Positions 11,784-22,004 of a stretch of 64,000 nt of DNA are shown here, piece after piece (the stretch's first letter is position 1; each line of letters opens with the position of its first letter). Position numbers and translations under genes: made by a program. Under the pieces are notes generated by a model, which was not told the DNA's origin, made no database searches, and saw only the letters and a list, made by a program, of their open reading frames with translations. The DNA comes from Epiperipatus broadwayi (taxonomy: Eukaryota > Onychophora > Udeonychophora > Euonychophora > Peripatidae), in the NCBI GenBank assembly GCA_028023455.1, contig JAQFVV010007235.1, positions 60,939 to 124,938 of the forward strand, read 5' to 3'.

Positions 11784-12699
11784 AGCAATTAATTGAATTA
11801 TTTACTTTTAAAATAGAAACTGAAAATATTTTTTTCATTCTTCCAATACATCATTGATATCAGTTAATCTCTTTCCAATCTTATCTACAATTTCATTTGC
11901 TAACTATTTCTTTTTTCCAAGTGATATTTCTAAATCCATCAAATACCAAATCATATCTTTTCATCTGTTGAAGCATTTCTATTTCATCACATTCTTATTC
12001 CAACCATTTTACTTTTGCAAAATCTGTTTTTCTTCTCAGATCACTATTAATTTTTCTATATACAATTGTCCTTCTGCAATATCGATATTCTTTCATATTC
12101 TCGCTACTTCCAGCTTATCCAATATATGTTCTGTTATCCAAGATTATTTAGGAGTAATTAACTCATGCCTATTTTATTTTTTGCTGTTTTTAATAATCCT
12201 TCTTTAAACATACACCAGGATTTATCAGAACTATTAATATATTCCTCATCTTTTATATTTTGACATTTTAAACCAAATTATCCTTTATCCATTTTTCTCA
12301 ATCTAAGTCCCATCTTATATATCTTTTCATATTTTTTATATTTTTTAAAATCAAATTTAATTTAGTCATAACCAAATTGTGATCTGAGTTTATATCAGCA
12401 CCAGAAAAAACATGTGATCCCTTAATAGCATTCTTGTATCTATCCTGAATTAATATATAATCAATTTGATAAGGTTCTTTATCAAAGGGACTTTTTCATA
12501 TATACAATCTTTCTTAGAAGATTTTAAAATCAAGTGTTTACAAATACAAAGCCAGTCTCCATACAAAACATTACAAGCCAGCTATCTCTTTCATTTTTTT
12601 TCCAATATGATAATTTCCAAACATTTTTTCTTCCTTACCTTTCTTTACAACAATGTTCTAATTACCCAATAACAAGATGCAACATTTCCCCCTCACATT

Positions 12700-13075
12700 A
12701 GATAATTTTCTCTATCTTTTCATATTTTTTATCAATTTCAATATCATAATGACTAGTAGTTGGCATATAAACTAGTACAATTACCAAATCCCTAGGACTT
12801 GCATATATTCTCATCATCATCAGCCTATTGCCAATACAATCTACCTTTGCTACACTATTCCAAATTTTTTTCACATCAGCAATGGAAACTCCACTAACTG
12901 GACCATCACCACCTCAATAAAATAATTTAACATCTCCACAACTTACTTCTCCAGATCCCTATCCCTTCACTTAATCCTATAACATTGATATTATTTGCAC
13001 TCATTTCATTTTTCAAATTTTCAAAGTTCCCAGCTCTTCTCAATGATATAACATTTCATATGCCAATTCTCTGCA
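12700..13075 (-). pseudogene. LINE APE-type endonuclease remnant
   Basis: The minus strand reads, with frameshifts, an N-terminal NVISLRRAGNFENLKNEM, then INVIGLSE (the catalytic Glu region), then VSGVSIADVKKIW and a CIGNRLMMMRIYASPRDLVI segment, and VYMPTTSHYD. The order matches the exonuclease-endonuclease-phosphatase fold of LINE ORF2 proteins, which nicks target DNA to start reverse transcription. The SDH end of the domain was not found. It is non-functional because of stops. Confidence 0.6.
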
Positions 13076-13370
13076 TATCTTTCCAAAATGGAAACACTTG
13101 TTCACTTTTTTAGAATGCTTTTAAGATAATTCTTATAATATAGGCAAAATCTATCTCTCACATGAAAATAATGCTTAAGTTCATCATAAAATATCCCTTT
13201 AGGAAATCTTGTATTGTTCATTTATTTTATGTCCAATTTAATAAAGATGTAATTTTACAATAGTGGATAATATAGTTTCATATCCAGAAAGGTGAAGAAC
13301 ATATTTTGTATTTTTTAAATTTTACAGAACATCCTTAAATGAAACTTTTTAATACCTTTATATCAAACAG

Positions 13371-13604
13371 GCAAAATTCTCCATACAGTAGTACCACCCT
13401 GTGCCAAACAGAGTAATCAATGGATGCCAGAAGGCTTGTGCATAAAATCCCAATCTAGTACTTACTCATCCAATATCTCCAGACTAATTTCTGGCTTGTG
13501 GCCTTCGTCAGTGTGGAGCCTTGGATCTGAGAGCACTGTATGGAGAGTTTTGCATGTTTAATAACAGTTATGTGCTAGCATAAGAGATGGTTATCATGTG
13601 ATAT
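13371..13604. mobile_element. Hammerhead family 1, copy A
   Basis: It begins 'ggcaaaattctccatacagt' and later carries the inverted 'actgtatggagagttttgc' (13537-13554), then a tail like that of copy C ('ttatgtgctagcataagagatgg', ending near 'gatatttag'). The minus strand holds a hammerhead motif (13468-13526). A possible imperfect TSD is 'ctttatatca' (about 13357) against 'cttttatatca' (about 13620), but the boundary is unclear. It abuts the PLE palindrome starting at 13672. Confidence 0.6.
13468..13526 (-). ncRNA. Type I hammerhead ribozyme motif, family 1
   Basis: Core CUGACGA is rc of 13505-13511, stem II GGC/GCC with loop CACAA is rc of 13492-13504 (closing A-A mismatch), and GAAA is rc of 13488-13491. 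It is followed by a UUAGUC segment giving a 2-bp stem III and a GUC triplet; predicted cleavage lies between 13482 and 13481 on the minus strand. Stem I pairs ACUCC-type sequence next to the core and an outer ATCCAA/TTGGAT (13521-13526 with 13468-13473). The A-A at the base of stem II and the U-G in stem III may weaken it. Minimal stem III is typical of PLE hammerheads. Confidence 0.65.
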
Positions 13605-13799
13605 TTAGTTGTTTAACTTTTATATCACATTGGTAGAATGTTTAAGTTTCACTTTCATAAAATAAATTAGTATACAAAATTAACAAAGCGTATGCCACAC
13701 TTGAATGAGAAGCTATAAAGATACACAGAAATTATTACCTTACGTGGTCTTTTGCTCATATTCATAGGCTGTGGAGTATGAGAAGCATATGCAAATGAA

Positions 13800-14042
13800 C
13801 TAGATAGTCCAACGTTTGGAGATGTCAAAGCAGGTATCTCGTCTATTGATGGAGTTATTATTGCCATTAATAAAATAGGCTTCTCTGATTTTCCGCTTGA
13901 TGTAATTTTTCTCAATACAGACTATTTTAGGGCTGGAAGGTTCAAACAAATGTCCTGTCTTCTTGGAATGCTCTAAAAATGTTGATGAATTATCATTGTT
14001 TTCCATGGCTCTATTATATGTATATCTGTGTTGTGCTGTCCT
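13800..14042 (-). pseudogene. PLE GIY-YIG endonuclease C-terminal part (minus copy)
   Basis: The open frame of 81 codons including the stop reads RTAQHRYTYNRAMENNDNSS, then FLEHSKKTGHLFEP, KIVCIEKN, KRKIREAYFINGNN and INRRDTCFDISKRWTI. In GIY-YIG domains of PLEs, a conserved R-x-EH helix is followed by H-x4-GH and then a Glu-bearing 'R-x3-E-x2-YI' helix; AQHR, HSKKTGH and KIREAYFI fit these positions. The GIY/YIG strands themselves lie upstream and are missing. The endonuclease would nick target DNA for the PLE reverse transcriptase. It is a truncated relic. Confidence 0.65.
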
Positions 14043-14045
14043 GTT

Positions 14046-14240
14046 GATAATTCATCAACATTTTTAGAGCATTCCAAGAAGACAGGACATTTGTTTGAAC
14101 CTTCCAGCCCTAAAATAGTCTGTATTGAGAAAAATGACATCAAGCGGAAAATCAGAGAAGCCTATTTTATTAATGGCAATAATAACTCCATCAATAGACG
14201 AGATACCTGCTTTGACATCTCCAAACGTTGGACTATCTAG
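14046..14240 (+). pseudogene. PLE GIY-YIG C-terminal part (plus copy)
   Basis: The inverted twin of the minus-strand copy encodes DNSSTFLEHSKKTGHLFEP through ISKRWTI with one or two residue differences (KND against KNY). It ends in TAG at 14238-14240. The two twins share about 195 bp at very high identity, so the inversion arose during one insertion or recently. It lacks the first 16 residues that the other copy retains. Confidence 0.65.
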
Positions 14241-14312
14241 TTCATTTGCATATGCTTTGCATACTGTTTTGTTTCCCTTGCCCTGTTTTTTCGTTCTGCA
14301 GCTCACAGTACC

Positions 14313-14354
14313 GCTATGAATATGAGGCAAAAGACCTCGAAAGCGCTTAGCGTG
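14313..14354 (+). other. Conserved stem-loop with GAAA, in PLE 3' region
   Basis: GAGG (14324-14327) pairs with CCTC (14335-14338), which is followed directly by GAAA (14339-14342) and 'gcgcttagc'. The same arrangement occurs at 7350-7368 and, diverged, at 42685-42712. The layout resembles hammerhead stem II plus GAAA, but the preceding bases are 'tatgaatat', not CUGANGA. It may be a relic or another structural element of the PLE 3' end. Confidence 0.4.
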
Positions 14355-14639
14355 TAATAATTTCTGTGTATCTTTATAGCTTCTCATTCAAGTGTGGCAT
14401 ACGCTTTGATAATTTTGTATATTAAATTATCGAATGAGAAGTCTTAAAATCTTTAATACTTTACAAAATAAATTAGGTAAAATAACAGTTTTCTATACAG
14501 CTAACTTAGCTTTAGTAGCAGCAGTAGCACATTAGAGTCAGTGTTGTACTTCAACGTCAAAGTTCACCTTTCTACTTATAAAACCACAAAGATATTTAAA
14601 CTGATTCATATTCTAAAATTGATAACCATATAAATTAAA

Positions 14640-14960
14640 AGTTGCTTAAAATTTTTCTTCCATCACTTCCTGAGAAAGAACTTAGGTTTTTTAAACATTA
14701 ATTAATAAAACAATACCTTTATATATTGTATTCAAGGCATCAAATACATTCTGTAGATTATCTTTTAAACTGGCAAAAATATCACACGTTGTACATCCAG
14801 AATCTAAAAGAAAGATGTCCTTGTTTTCACTTTTAATCAATTGATTAAAATTCCTCTATCAACAACTGTAGCATATCTTGATCCCAACTGTTGGTAAACA
14901 ATTTCAAAGATCATGTCATAATAATCAAATCCTTGTTTAATTTAAAATGGGTTGAGTGGT
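14640..14960 (-). pseudogene. Unrecognised coding relic, homologous to 23.8-24.14 kb
   Basis: With one frameshift, the minus strand reads FEIVYQQLGSRYATVVDRGI, QLIKSENKDIFLLDSGC and ASLKDNLQNVFDALNTIYKG. The related stretch on the minus strand at 23.8-24.14 kb reads LELFIGSFVNQGSKYDIGL, FELIKSKDNIS and INLKNDFI. Two diverged copies with protein-level similarity imply an old transposon ORF. I do not recognise the family. Confidence 0.4.
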
Positions 14961-16841
14961 TATAGTGTGTCAGATGCTTGTGGCAGCTGGTTCATTGAAT
15001 TTTTTTTTAAAATTGCACAAAAACCATAAGCATGATGTCAACTAAAATCCTCATATTTGTTGCTGCTTAAATTAATCTTTAAAATACATATCACAAGTTG
15101 AAATCAGATAAAAATTGAATTTTTTATTAATAAGGTGCATTCAATTTTTTTGTTTCTGGTCAGATTACTAGATTACACAAAGACAGAATTGCTTTATTGG
15201 CCAAACTCATTACTAAAAGAGATTAAAAATATGCTTATGATTCGCATTTCAAGGCCTTCAATGCGATAAAAACGTAATTTCAGAATATCTGTCATAAGTA
15301 TTCAATTTTAATTTTTTAATTATTTGAATAATATTTTAAATTTTTTTAATTATTTGATAAATGGTATAATTTATTAATGTGTTTGCATTGGTATTGGTGT
15401 GTCTGTGTAGTATATAAATTATATAATATTAAATCATTTATGCTCTTTATTATACTGTATATAAATTTGTCTTCAAATATAGCAAAAGTGGTTTATGTAA
15501 ATATAATTTTGGCCTTTGATACAAGTTTAAGGCAATCTTATTTTAAAAACATAATGATTCTCAAAACATTTAATAATTTATTAATGTGTTTATATTGTAT
15601 TAAAGTATTTGTGTTTGCACTTGCATGTTTGTGTTTGTATAACAAGTAATAATTTACATATATAGAGCAGAGTAATGTAAATTTTAAGACTGATTATCAA
15701 ATGTACAGATAGGTTGCAGTTGATAAAGCAATCACAAAATTTACTTGGCATAGTATCATGTGAAAATATAAACACTTAAAACCAATAAAGAGAGATTTCA
15801 AATGGTATGTGTGTGGTGTTATCCACATTGGTTATGTATATACCACATGGAATTGTATGCAGACAAAGAATCAAATTCTGATTCTTGCCTATGTCTTGAT
15901 ATTCATGCTGTGGAGTTAGTAGTTTTTCCACATCTTGCATCACATTATTTTCAAGTCTATAGTTAGCAAATGAGCTATATGCAAAGAAATTATCTTTGTT
16001 GGACAACAAATATAACACAATAGCATCGTTGGTGTCCATAAAAAATATAAACATCACTGGTGTATACAAAAAATATAAAATGAAAAGATGAAACTCATTT
16101 TATCATTGATATAGACAGTAGCTGACAATTTCTAGTTTTAGATAGACAAGAAGCAATTGCTATGATGACAAATGCATAGCCATCCCTGGAAATGATTTGT
16201 TTTGTATCTTTTATTAGAATGAATCTTTTTCTTTTAGACACCTTGAGATTTGTTAACTTTTGGGTACAAAATAAAAATGAAGAATTCTTATGCAACTAGT
16301 TTTGGAGATTATGAATCTCAGGTAAGAAGTATTATATATGGTTTAAATGAGAATTTTATGAAGAATACAAAAAAATTATCAAAGAAGATGTAATTTAAAC
16401 TTAATTAATAATAAATTAAAAATTATGAATAAACAATAAAATAATAATTATTTCAGATGTTGAAATTTCTTTTTTCCCTTTATTTTTAAATGGTAATCAC
16501 TATTTGTCTTAGCCTTATTGTTTTCCTTAGCTTTTTCGGTTTCTGTCAATAAAAAGCTTTTTGCTCTAGCATTATTAAAATTGAAGTTATTGTGAAAATT
16601 GTGTCTTTTTTAAAACTTAATATGGTGCCTGGACTATTTACTAGTTACCAATATAAGTTTTAACTTCACATGACTCAGATTTTCCACTTATAGAAATAAT
16701 ACTTCCAATTCATTTGATCATGCAGAACTATAACATCAAATTAGTTTTAATAATTCAAGTAATTCCATAGATCTGCCCTGTTAATCCAATTAAATGCCTT
16801 CACCAAATATGTGAAAATTACATGTAACTCTTTTAAACCAC
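14961..16841. other. AT-rich non-coding DNA, nothing recognised
   Basis: Two related 'tgtgttt(g/a)cattggtattgg' and 'tgtttgtgtttgtata' phrases at about 15380 and 15605 suggest an old local duplication. ORFs at 15377-16295 lack motifs. Confidence 0.45.
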
Positions 16842-17347
16842 TAAACTTCACATGATCACCATTTCTTATACTATCACATAATTGTTATTAAACAAGGCAA
16901 AACTATCCATACAGTAATGCCACCCTGTGCCAACCAGAGTAATCAATGGATGCCAGAAGGCTTGTGCATAAAATCCTTATTTAGTGCCTACACATCCAAT
17001 ATCTCCAAAGACACCCAAATGTATGGATACTGAACTGAGTTTAGACCCATATAACTATATAAGCGATTGAGCTTAGATTGAAAATATTGTGTTTTCAATT
17101 TCATTCTCATAGTTTTGTAGTTAAGTAGAGATAAAAGGTGGCTGCTGGAGGATTGCATTAGATCCTAAGATTTAGGTACAGTGCTCTCAGATCCAAAGCT
17201 TCTCACTGATGAAGGCCACAAGCCAGAAACTAGTCTGGGGATATTGTATGAGTAGGCAATAGATAGGGATTTTATGCACAAGCCTTCTGGCATCCATTGA
17301 TTACTCTGGTTGGCACAGGGTGGCATTACTATATGGAGAGTTTTGCC
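16842..17347. mobile_element. Hammerhead family 1, copy B
   Basis: It begins with the inverse of the family tail ('ctaaacttcacatgatcacc'), then an arm at 16896-17007, a 180-bp internal segment, a plus-strand hammerhead and the opposite arm to 'gagttttgcc' (17338-17347). Arms share 'gcataaaatcc', 'ccagaaggcttgtg', 'atcaatggatg' and 'ggcaaaac'. Homology of the left arm (minus strand) stops at the base pair equivalent to the ribozyme cleavage site (17007). The internal segment is also found, decayed, at 3632-3782. Confidence 0.65.
17191..17249 (+). ncRNA. Type I hammerhead ribozyme motif, family 1
   Basis: CUGAUGA lies at 17206-17212. Stem II GGC/GCC with loop CACAA spans 17213-17225 (closing A-A mismatch) and GAAA lies at 17226-17229. 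Stem III has 2 bp (AC with GU, loop UA) and the cleavage triplet is GUC at 17233-17235. Stem I inner helix pairs UUCUCA (17200-17205) with UGGGGA (17236-17241). Outer helix ATCCAA (17191-17196) faces TTGTAT with one mismatch. All invariant core bases are present; the A-A pair at 10.1/11.1 is the main doubt about activity. Confidence 0.75.
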
Positions 17348-17784
17348 TTATTCATATAACTTTTCTTGAATTTGCAAGGCAAAAAACTATGTCTAATTGC
17401 TTCCTGATTTTCTAAAACCACATTGAATCTCTGATAACTTTTCATCTGTGATAGGAAACAATCTATTCAACAAAATTCATGTAAGCACCTTTGCAGTAGT
17501 AGACAATAATGATATTCTATAATAATTACTGCAATGTTGTCTATTCACTATAGTTTTAAAAATTGGAACAATAAATGCATCATTAATTTCACATGGTATC
17601 ACTTTGTCAGTCCATATATTCTTTTAAAAATTTCAATATTTTTGAAACTAACATATTGTCACCATACTTTAAATTTTCTCCATATATTTTATCAAAACCT
17701 GTAACCTTTCTATTTTTTAAGAATATAAAAAATTATTTTACCTTCACTAAACTCGATATTTTTGTCCAAATCTAAATGAGTAAA
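17348..17784. other. Non-coding DNA
   Basis: No supported feature. The plus ORF at 17593-17775 is Phe/Ile-rich and featureless. Confidence 0.4.
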
Positions 17785-18540
17785 AAAAGACTCAATCACT
17801 AATACTTGTAGTATAATGCAAAGAGTAGAAAAATAAGACTTTTAAAGCTGTTATGTAGCACATTAGTGGCAAACACATTCAAGAATTAATGCTCTACAGG
17901 CATAGTAAAAAGTAGCATTTTCTTTATGGAATAGCAGAGAAGCCGAATAGCAGATTTAAAAACTAATACTGTATATCAAAATTAATAGTATATGGTGTAT
18001 TGCAAAAGTAAAATAGCAGACTCAACAGCTTTAGAATTATGAAATAATAGAATATCAATCATTAATAGCTAATAGTATAAAAGATTGAAATGTAGTTACA
18101 GTAACAAACCTATAAGCTAATATTTTACTACTTAGCACAGTAATATGACATCAGTTAAAAGACTAATACTATTCAATAAAGCATAATAATTGAATAGCAG
18201 ATACAAAAAATTAATTCTGTGTAATGCAGAACTATAGCAGAGTAGTTGTCATTAGAGATAATACAGTGCATAACATATAATAGTATTGTAATAGATTCAG
18301 GAACTAATATAAAATAGTATAACAGTAGGTTAGCATATACCAAAAGCTAATACTGTGCAGTGCAACATACTGGTAAAAAAAGCAGTCTTAAGAACTAATC
18401 ATGTGAATTTTAGCAATAATTGTTAAGTAGTACAGTGATAAATTAATAAACTCTCTAACTAATACTATATAGATATCTCAATAGAAGAGTTGTAAATTCA
18501 AGAATTAATAACTTTATCTTTTGAGTCCATGATTTAATAC
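17785..18540. repeat. Irregular degenerate tandem array
   Basis: Words like 'actaatactgt', 'gtgcagtgcag' and 'aaatagcagactca' recur about every 45-70 bp (for example 17961, 18163, 18348, 18458). The units have lost strict periodicity. The same words make up 9.9-10.17 kb. I see no coding content. Confidence 0.45.
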
Positions 18541-18589
18541 TGCATTAAATGACAACTGCTTATAATACTAATTAATAAACATAAACATA

Positions 18590-19212
18590 TTTAACATTCT
18601 GATTATTTATTAAGTACACAGAAAGTCTGTAATTAGAAAGAAAAAAGCATTAACTTTTTTTTACATGTACCTTAAACATTTGTATAATAGCCGAGTGATG
18701 TAATTTTCGATTATAGTGGGACCTCTCAAACATCAACACAAGATAGCAACTTTATAAAGATAAGAGTGACAATGTTATCTTTAACCTAAATCCTTAATTA
18801 TATAGACCTATTGAAGCATATTGGTTTGAGAGCTTGAAGATATTACTCTCTTCATATTTAAATCCATTATTTCCTTTCACAAATTAACTCATAAATTGCA
18901 TGATTTTGTGTAAGTTAATTTGTGAAAGGAAATAGTGGAATTAAATGTGAAGAGAGTAATATCTTCATGCTCTCAAACTATGATGCTTCAGATTTTTCTA
19001 TATAATTAAGAATTTAGGATAAAAGTAAGGTGGCTGCTCTTATCTTTACAAAGTCTCTACTTTGTGTTTAGCTTTGAGAGACCTTTCCATAGTCAAGAAT
19101 TATATTGTTTGGCTATTATAGAAACATTTAAGGCACATGTGAAAAAAACTAATACCTTTCTCTTTCTAATTACAGACTTTCTGTGTGCTTGATTAACTAA
19201 TCAGAATGCTAT
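18590..19212. mobile_element. Foldback element with 300-bp inverted arms
   Basis: Arms 18590-18889 and 18913-19212 are inverted copies around a 23-bp centre; inner and outer anchor words give the same coordinate sum (37802), so indels nearly balance. Arms carry 'aattaactt', 'agagagtaatatcttcat', 'cctctcaaa' and 'cagaaagtctgtaatta'. Divergence between arms is visible (roughly one difference in ten). No ORF and no hammerhead core were seen. It could be a MITE or a PLE-like palindrome of another family. Confidence 0.6.
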
Positions 19213-19258
19213 ATTAGTTTCTGTATTTCCATTAAAAGATCTTAATATTAAAATCATT

Positions 19259-19525
19259 GTAAATTGCAAGATTTTGCGTAAGTTAATTTGTGAAAGAAAA
19301 TAGTAGGTTTAAATGTGAGGAGAGTAATATTTTCACACTCTCAAACTAAGATGTTTCAGATTGGCCTACATAATTAAGAATTTAGTTTATCTTTATAAAG
19401 TCTATCTTGTGCTGAGATTTGAGAGGTCCCTCTATAGCCAAAAACTACATTATTTGGCTGTTATACAAATATTTAAGGCACATGTGAAAAAGGTTAAAGC
19501 CTTTCTTTTTCTAATTATAAACATA
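19259..19525 (+). repeat. Half copy of the 18.6-kb foldback element
   Basis: It repeats the right arm in direct orientation: 'aaattgca', 'agttaatttgtgaaag', 'agagtaatattttcac', 'tgagaggtcc', 'tatttaaggcacatgtgaaa' and 'ctttctttttctaatta'. It is separated from the palindrome by about 46 bp. This suggests a partial tandem duplication or a second insertion. Confidence 0.5.
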
Positions 19526-19738
19526 TTTAGTAACCAGCTTGAAATTTTTAGTAATCAGTAATGCTTAAAAGAGGTATTGAAAATCTAGACTAATCAGTTC
19601 TTAATATATAAAACTGAAAATTATTTTTTTCTTTCAAGCTCTGGATTATTTAAAAGGTCAGTAGACAAAATAACTAAGAAAAAAAATATAGAATAGGAAA
19701 TTCAGAACTTAAAAAACCCTTGTTTTATAAATAAACAT

Positions 19739-19843
19739 CATTTTTAATGCAATGTTTAAGTTTTTGGAATGGAATATTAAATTAAAAAAAAAAGGAACAT
19801 TTTTAATGCAATGTTTAAGTTTTTGGAATGGAATATTAAATTT
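19739..19843 (+). repeat. 59-bp tandem duplication
   Basis: The phrase starting 'catttttaatgcaatgttt' and ending 'ggaatattaaatt' occurs at 19739 and again at 19798, period 59 bp, nearly identical. Confidence 0.7.
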
Positions 19844-22004
19844 AAAAAAAAGAAAATCAATTTTTTTCTATCATTATTTAAATATTGTGGGTAGCCATTA
19901 TAAGTGAATATATTTATTTTTAAAGTTTTTGGTAATTATGAATAAACTATGAATAGTTTAAATAATGGTTTCTGATAAATTTTGATCAAATTGTTTGTGA
20001 GCCAAGTAACAGAAAAAATTTCAATCACTCAAATTTTACTTCATAATTCTAGATAACAATATTCATTTAGAATGCAAAAACAGAAGAGGTTTTTAGAATT
20101 TGCTGTATCTAAGTAATTACTTTATAAAGTTTTATTCACTTACAGTTTATGGTCAATAAGTATTAACTGCACAGATATATTTTATAGGACTAAATTTTTG
20201 GCCATCTGATAATTCTTCCACTTGAATTATTCTCTGAAGATTCTTTTTTTAAGTTTAATTCTTAAACATTTGATTCATTTTCTGAGTGGACTTGATTGTT
20301 TAAAGATGTGATCTATTACAACACTTTCAATTTTTATAATATTTGGTTTGTTTTCATTTAGTTTTAATACAACTGTATTTTTCATTATGTCTGTGCACAG
20401 GATATAATCATCTTATATTTGCAATACGTGATTTTATCTTTTAATCTTTCTTTAATACATTTCAGGTACACTTGGGTCTGCAGTCCTTATAAATATTATG
20501 ATGAAGTGTATTTTTTATCAAATTTTCATTGACCTCGTTTTCATCATATATATTTTAAAAGTGAAAATCATTCCACTTTGACTAAAATATGGTAGGATGA
20601 GATATTTTCAAATTTGTCCACAGAGTGTTTGCTATATGCATAATATGGTGGTAGAATCTGTGCATGCATATCATAATCTGAAAAAGATTAGATTCTCACG
20701 TAATAGTATAGTAGGATGTTTTTAAAAATGATGAAAATTTGACATCCTCTTATTTTTAATGTTGTTTGCTCATTAGATATTCATAGTCATTTTCAAAATT
20801 TATATAAGGTAGATACAAAATATTTTTAAATGCTTTTATTTAAGTTAGAAACTCTATTTTCCTATTTGTTTAAAACAAACTTTAAAATCAAGGTTAAACA
20901 TATTTTTACCAAATAGATTTCGTTCAAATTTTATACAAGTGTGAGAAATTATTGCCATTGTAAAAAACAAAATAGTATTAGAATAATTTTTTTTAAAAAA
21001 AGAAAACTTTATTAAGAAAAAATTATATACAAGTATTAAAGTATATATAAAATAATAAATTTGATGCCCTATATATGAAAACACAATAAAATAAATGATG
21101 CTTCAAAGTAGATGAAGAATGTTTTAAACTTGACTAAAGTAATGTCTTCTGTAAGGATGAATAGTTTATTTACAATTTATACATATTTAGAAGTAAACCA
21201 ACCATCATACATGCACTATTTTGAGCCAACCTTTGCTTACCAGGCATTATTCAGAACTTGAGTCTATTATTTGCCTAATTTATTAAACGATGTATTCATT
21301 TTTAACCACCTGAAATTAATATGTAGTAATTTAGAATCTAAATATATTGATAAATATTTATTTTTTATACAACACACTTTATATATAACAGCAAGAAAAA
21401 ATAATATTATGAATTAATGCTAAACTAATATGCATTTCAGAAAAATATTATATTGCTAAATTTTGTTTATAGTTCTTCTAGATTAGGATTTGAAAGCATT
21501 AAAGCACATATTAAATCACTTTTTATTATTGTTTTTAAATACAATGTAAATAGCATTTTTAATACACAATTTTCTTTAAATTCTTCATTTGAATTAATAA
21601 TAAAATAATTACAGTCAAAATCCCACTACTGAAAAATAAAAGTAATATATAATATTTTATAATAAATGCTTTTATTTACTGTGCATTAAAAAATCAAAAT
21701 TTTTTTTTTCTTCAACTGCAATTGACCTTTGATTTGGAAATAAAAGTATGGGGTGTCCAGAAATTAATCAATTCAATCACTTGTTGTAAAATGTATTGAT
21801 TGAATTAATTAATTTTTGGAAAGTCCATGCTTTTTTTTCAAGGTAAATATAAAAAACCAAATTATATTGAAAAAAATAACTATTTTTAGGTTTTTAGTGC
21901 ACAGTAAATAAAAGCCTTTATTATAAAATATTTTAATTAATCTATTCATTCAATAGACAGAATGTTTATTATAGTAAATAGATTAATTTTAACTTAGGAT
22001 TTTA
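19844..22004. other. AT-rich non-coding DNA; possible old relic near 20.2-20.7 kb
   Basis: No clear gene. Around 21640-21910 two short inverted phrases ('taaaatattt' with 'gcttttatttact', and 'tgattgaattaatt' with its inverse) form a loose palindrome of about 270 bp: 'tataaataaatgctttta...cagtgca' against 'tgcacagtaaataaaagc'. The rest is simple AT-rich sequence. Confidence 0.4.

Larger units (their letters stand above)
10385..13110 (-). mobile_element. Decayed non-LTR retrotransposon (APE endonuclease + RT)
   Basis: Read on the minus strand, the order is endonuclease (about 13075-12700), a linker with LINE-like Lys-rich sequence, reverse transcriptase (about 11783-11030) and a 3' region to about 10390. 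Many stops and frameshifts interrupt it. Family features seen are NVIGLSE (endonuclease acidic motif), KAIRFDTIPIEFLKE, YITISLLSHTSNVLLRIL, FLKKAFDRV and a FAND box in place of FADD. LINE RTs copy their own RNA at a nicked chromosomal target. The clade is uncertain. No TSD or poly(A) tail was identified. Confidence 0.75.
13672..14420. mobile_element. Two PLE 3' ends joined head to head (foldback)
   Basis: The palindrome is centred at 14020. The inner parts (13800-13994 and 14046-14240) pair without indels; the outer parts pair after a roughly 50-bp insertion in the right arm, ending near 'gtatgccacacttgaatgag' and its inverse (13690, 14402). Both arms end a GIY-YIG frame and continue into a shared 3' flank. 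The spacer 13995-14045 belongs only to the minus-strand copy. This is the inverted arrangement reported for Penelope-like insertions. No TSD was found. Confidence 0.65.

Noticed and set aside
17785-18540. CRISPR array
   Set aside because: The repeats are irregular in length, strongly diverged and without constant spacers, in eukaryotic repeat-rich DNA.
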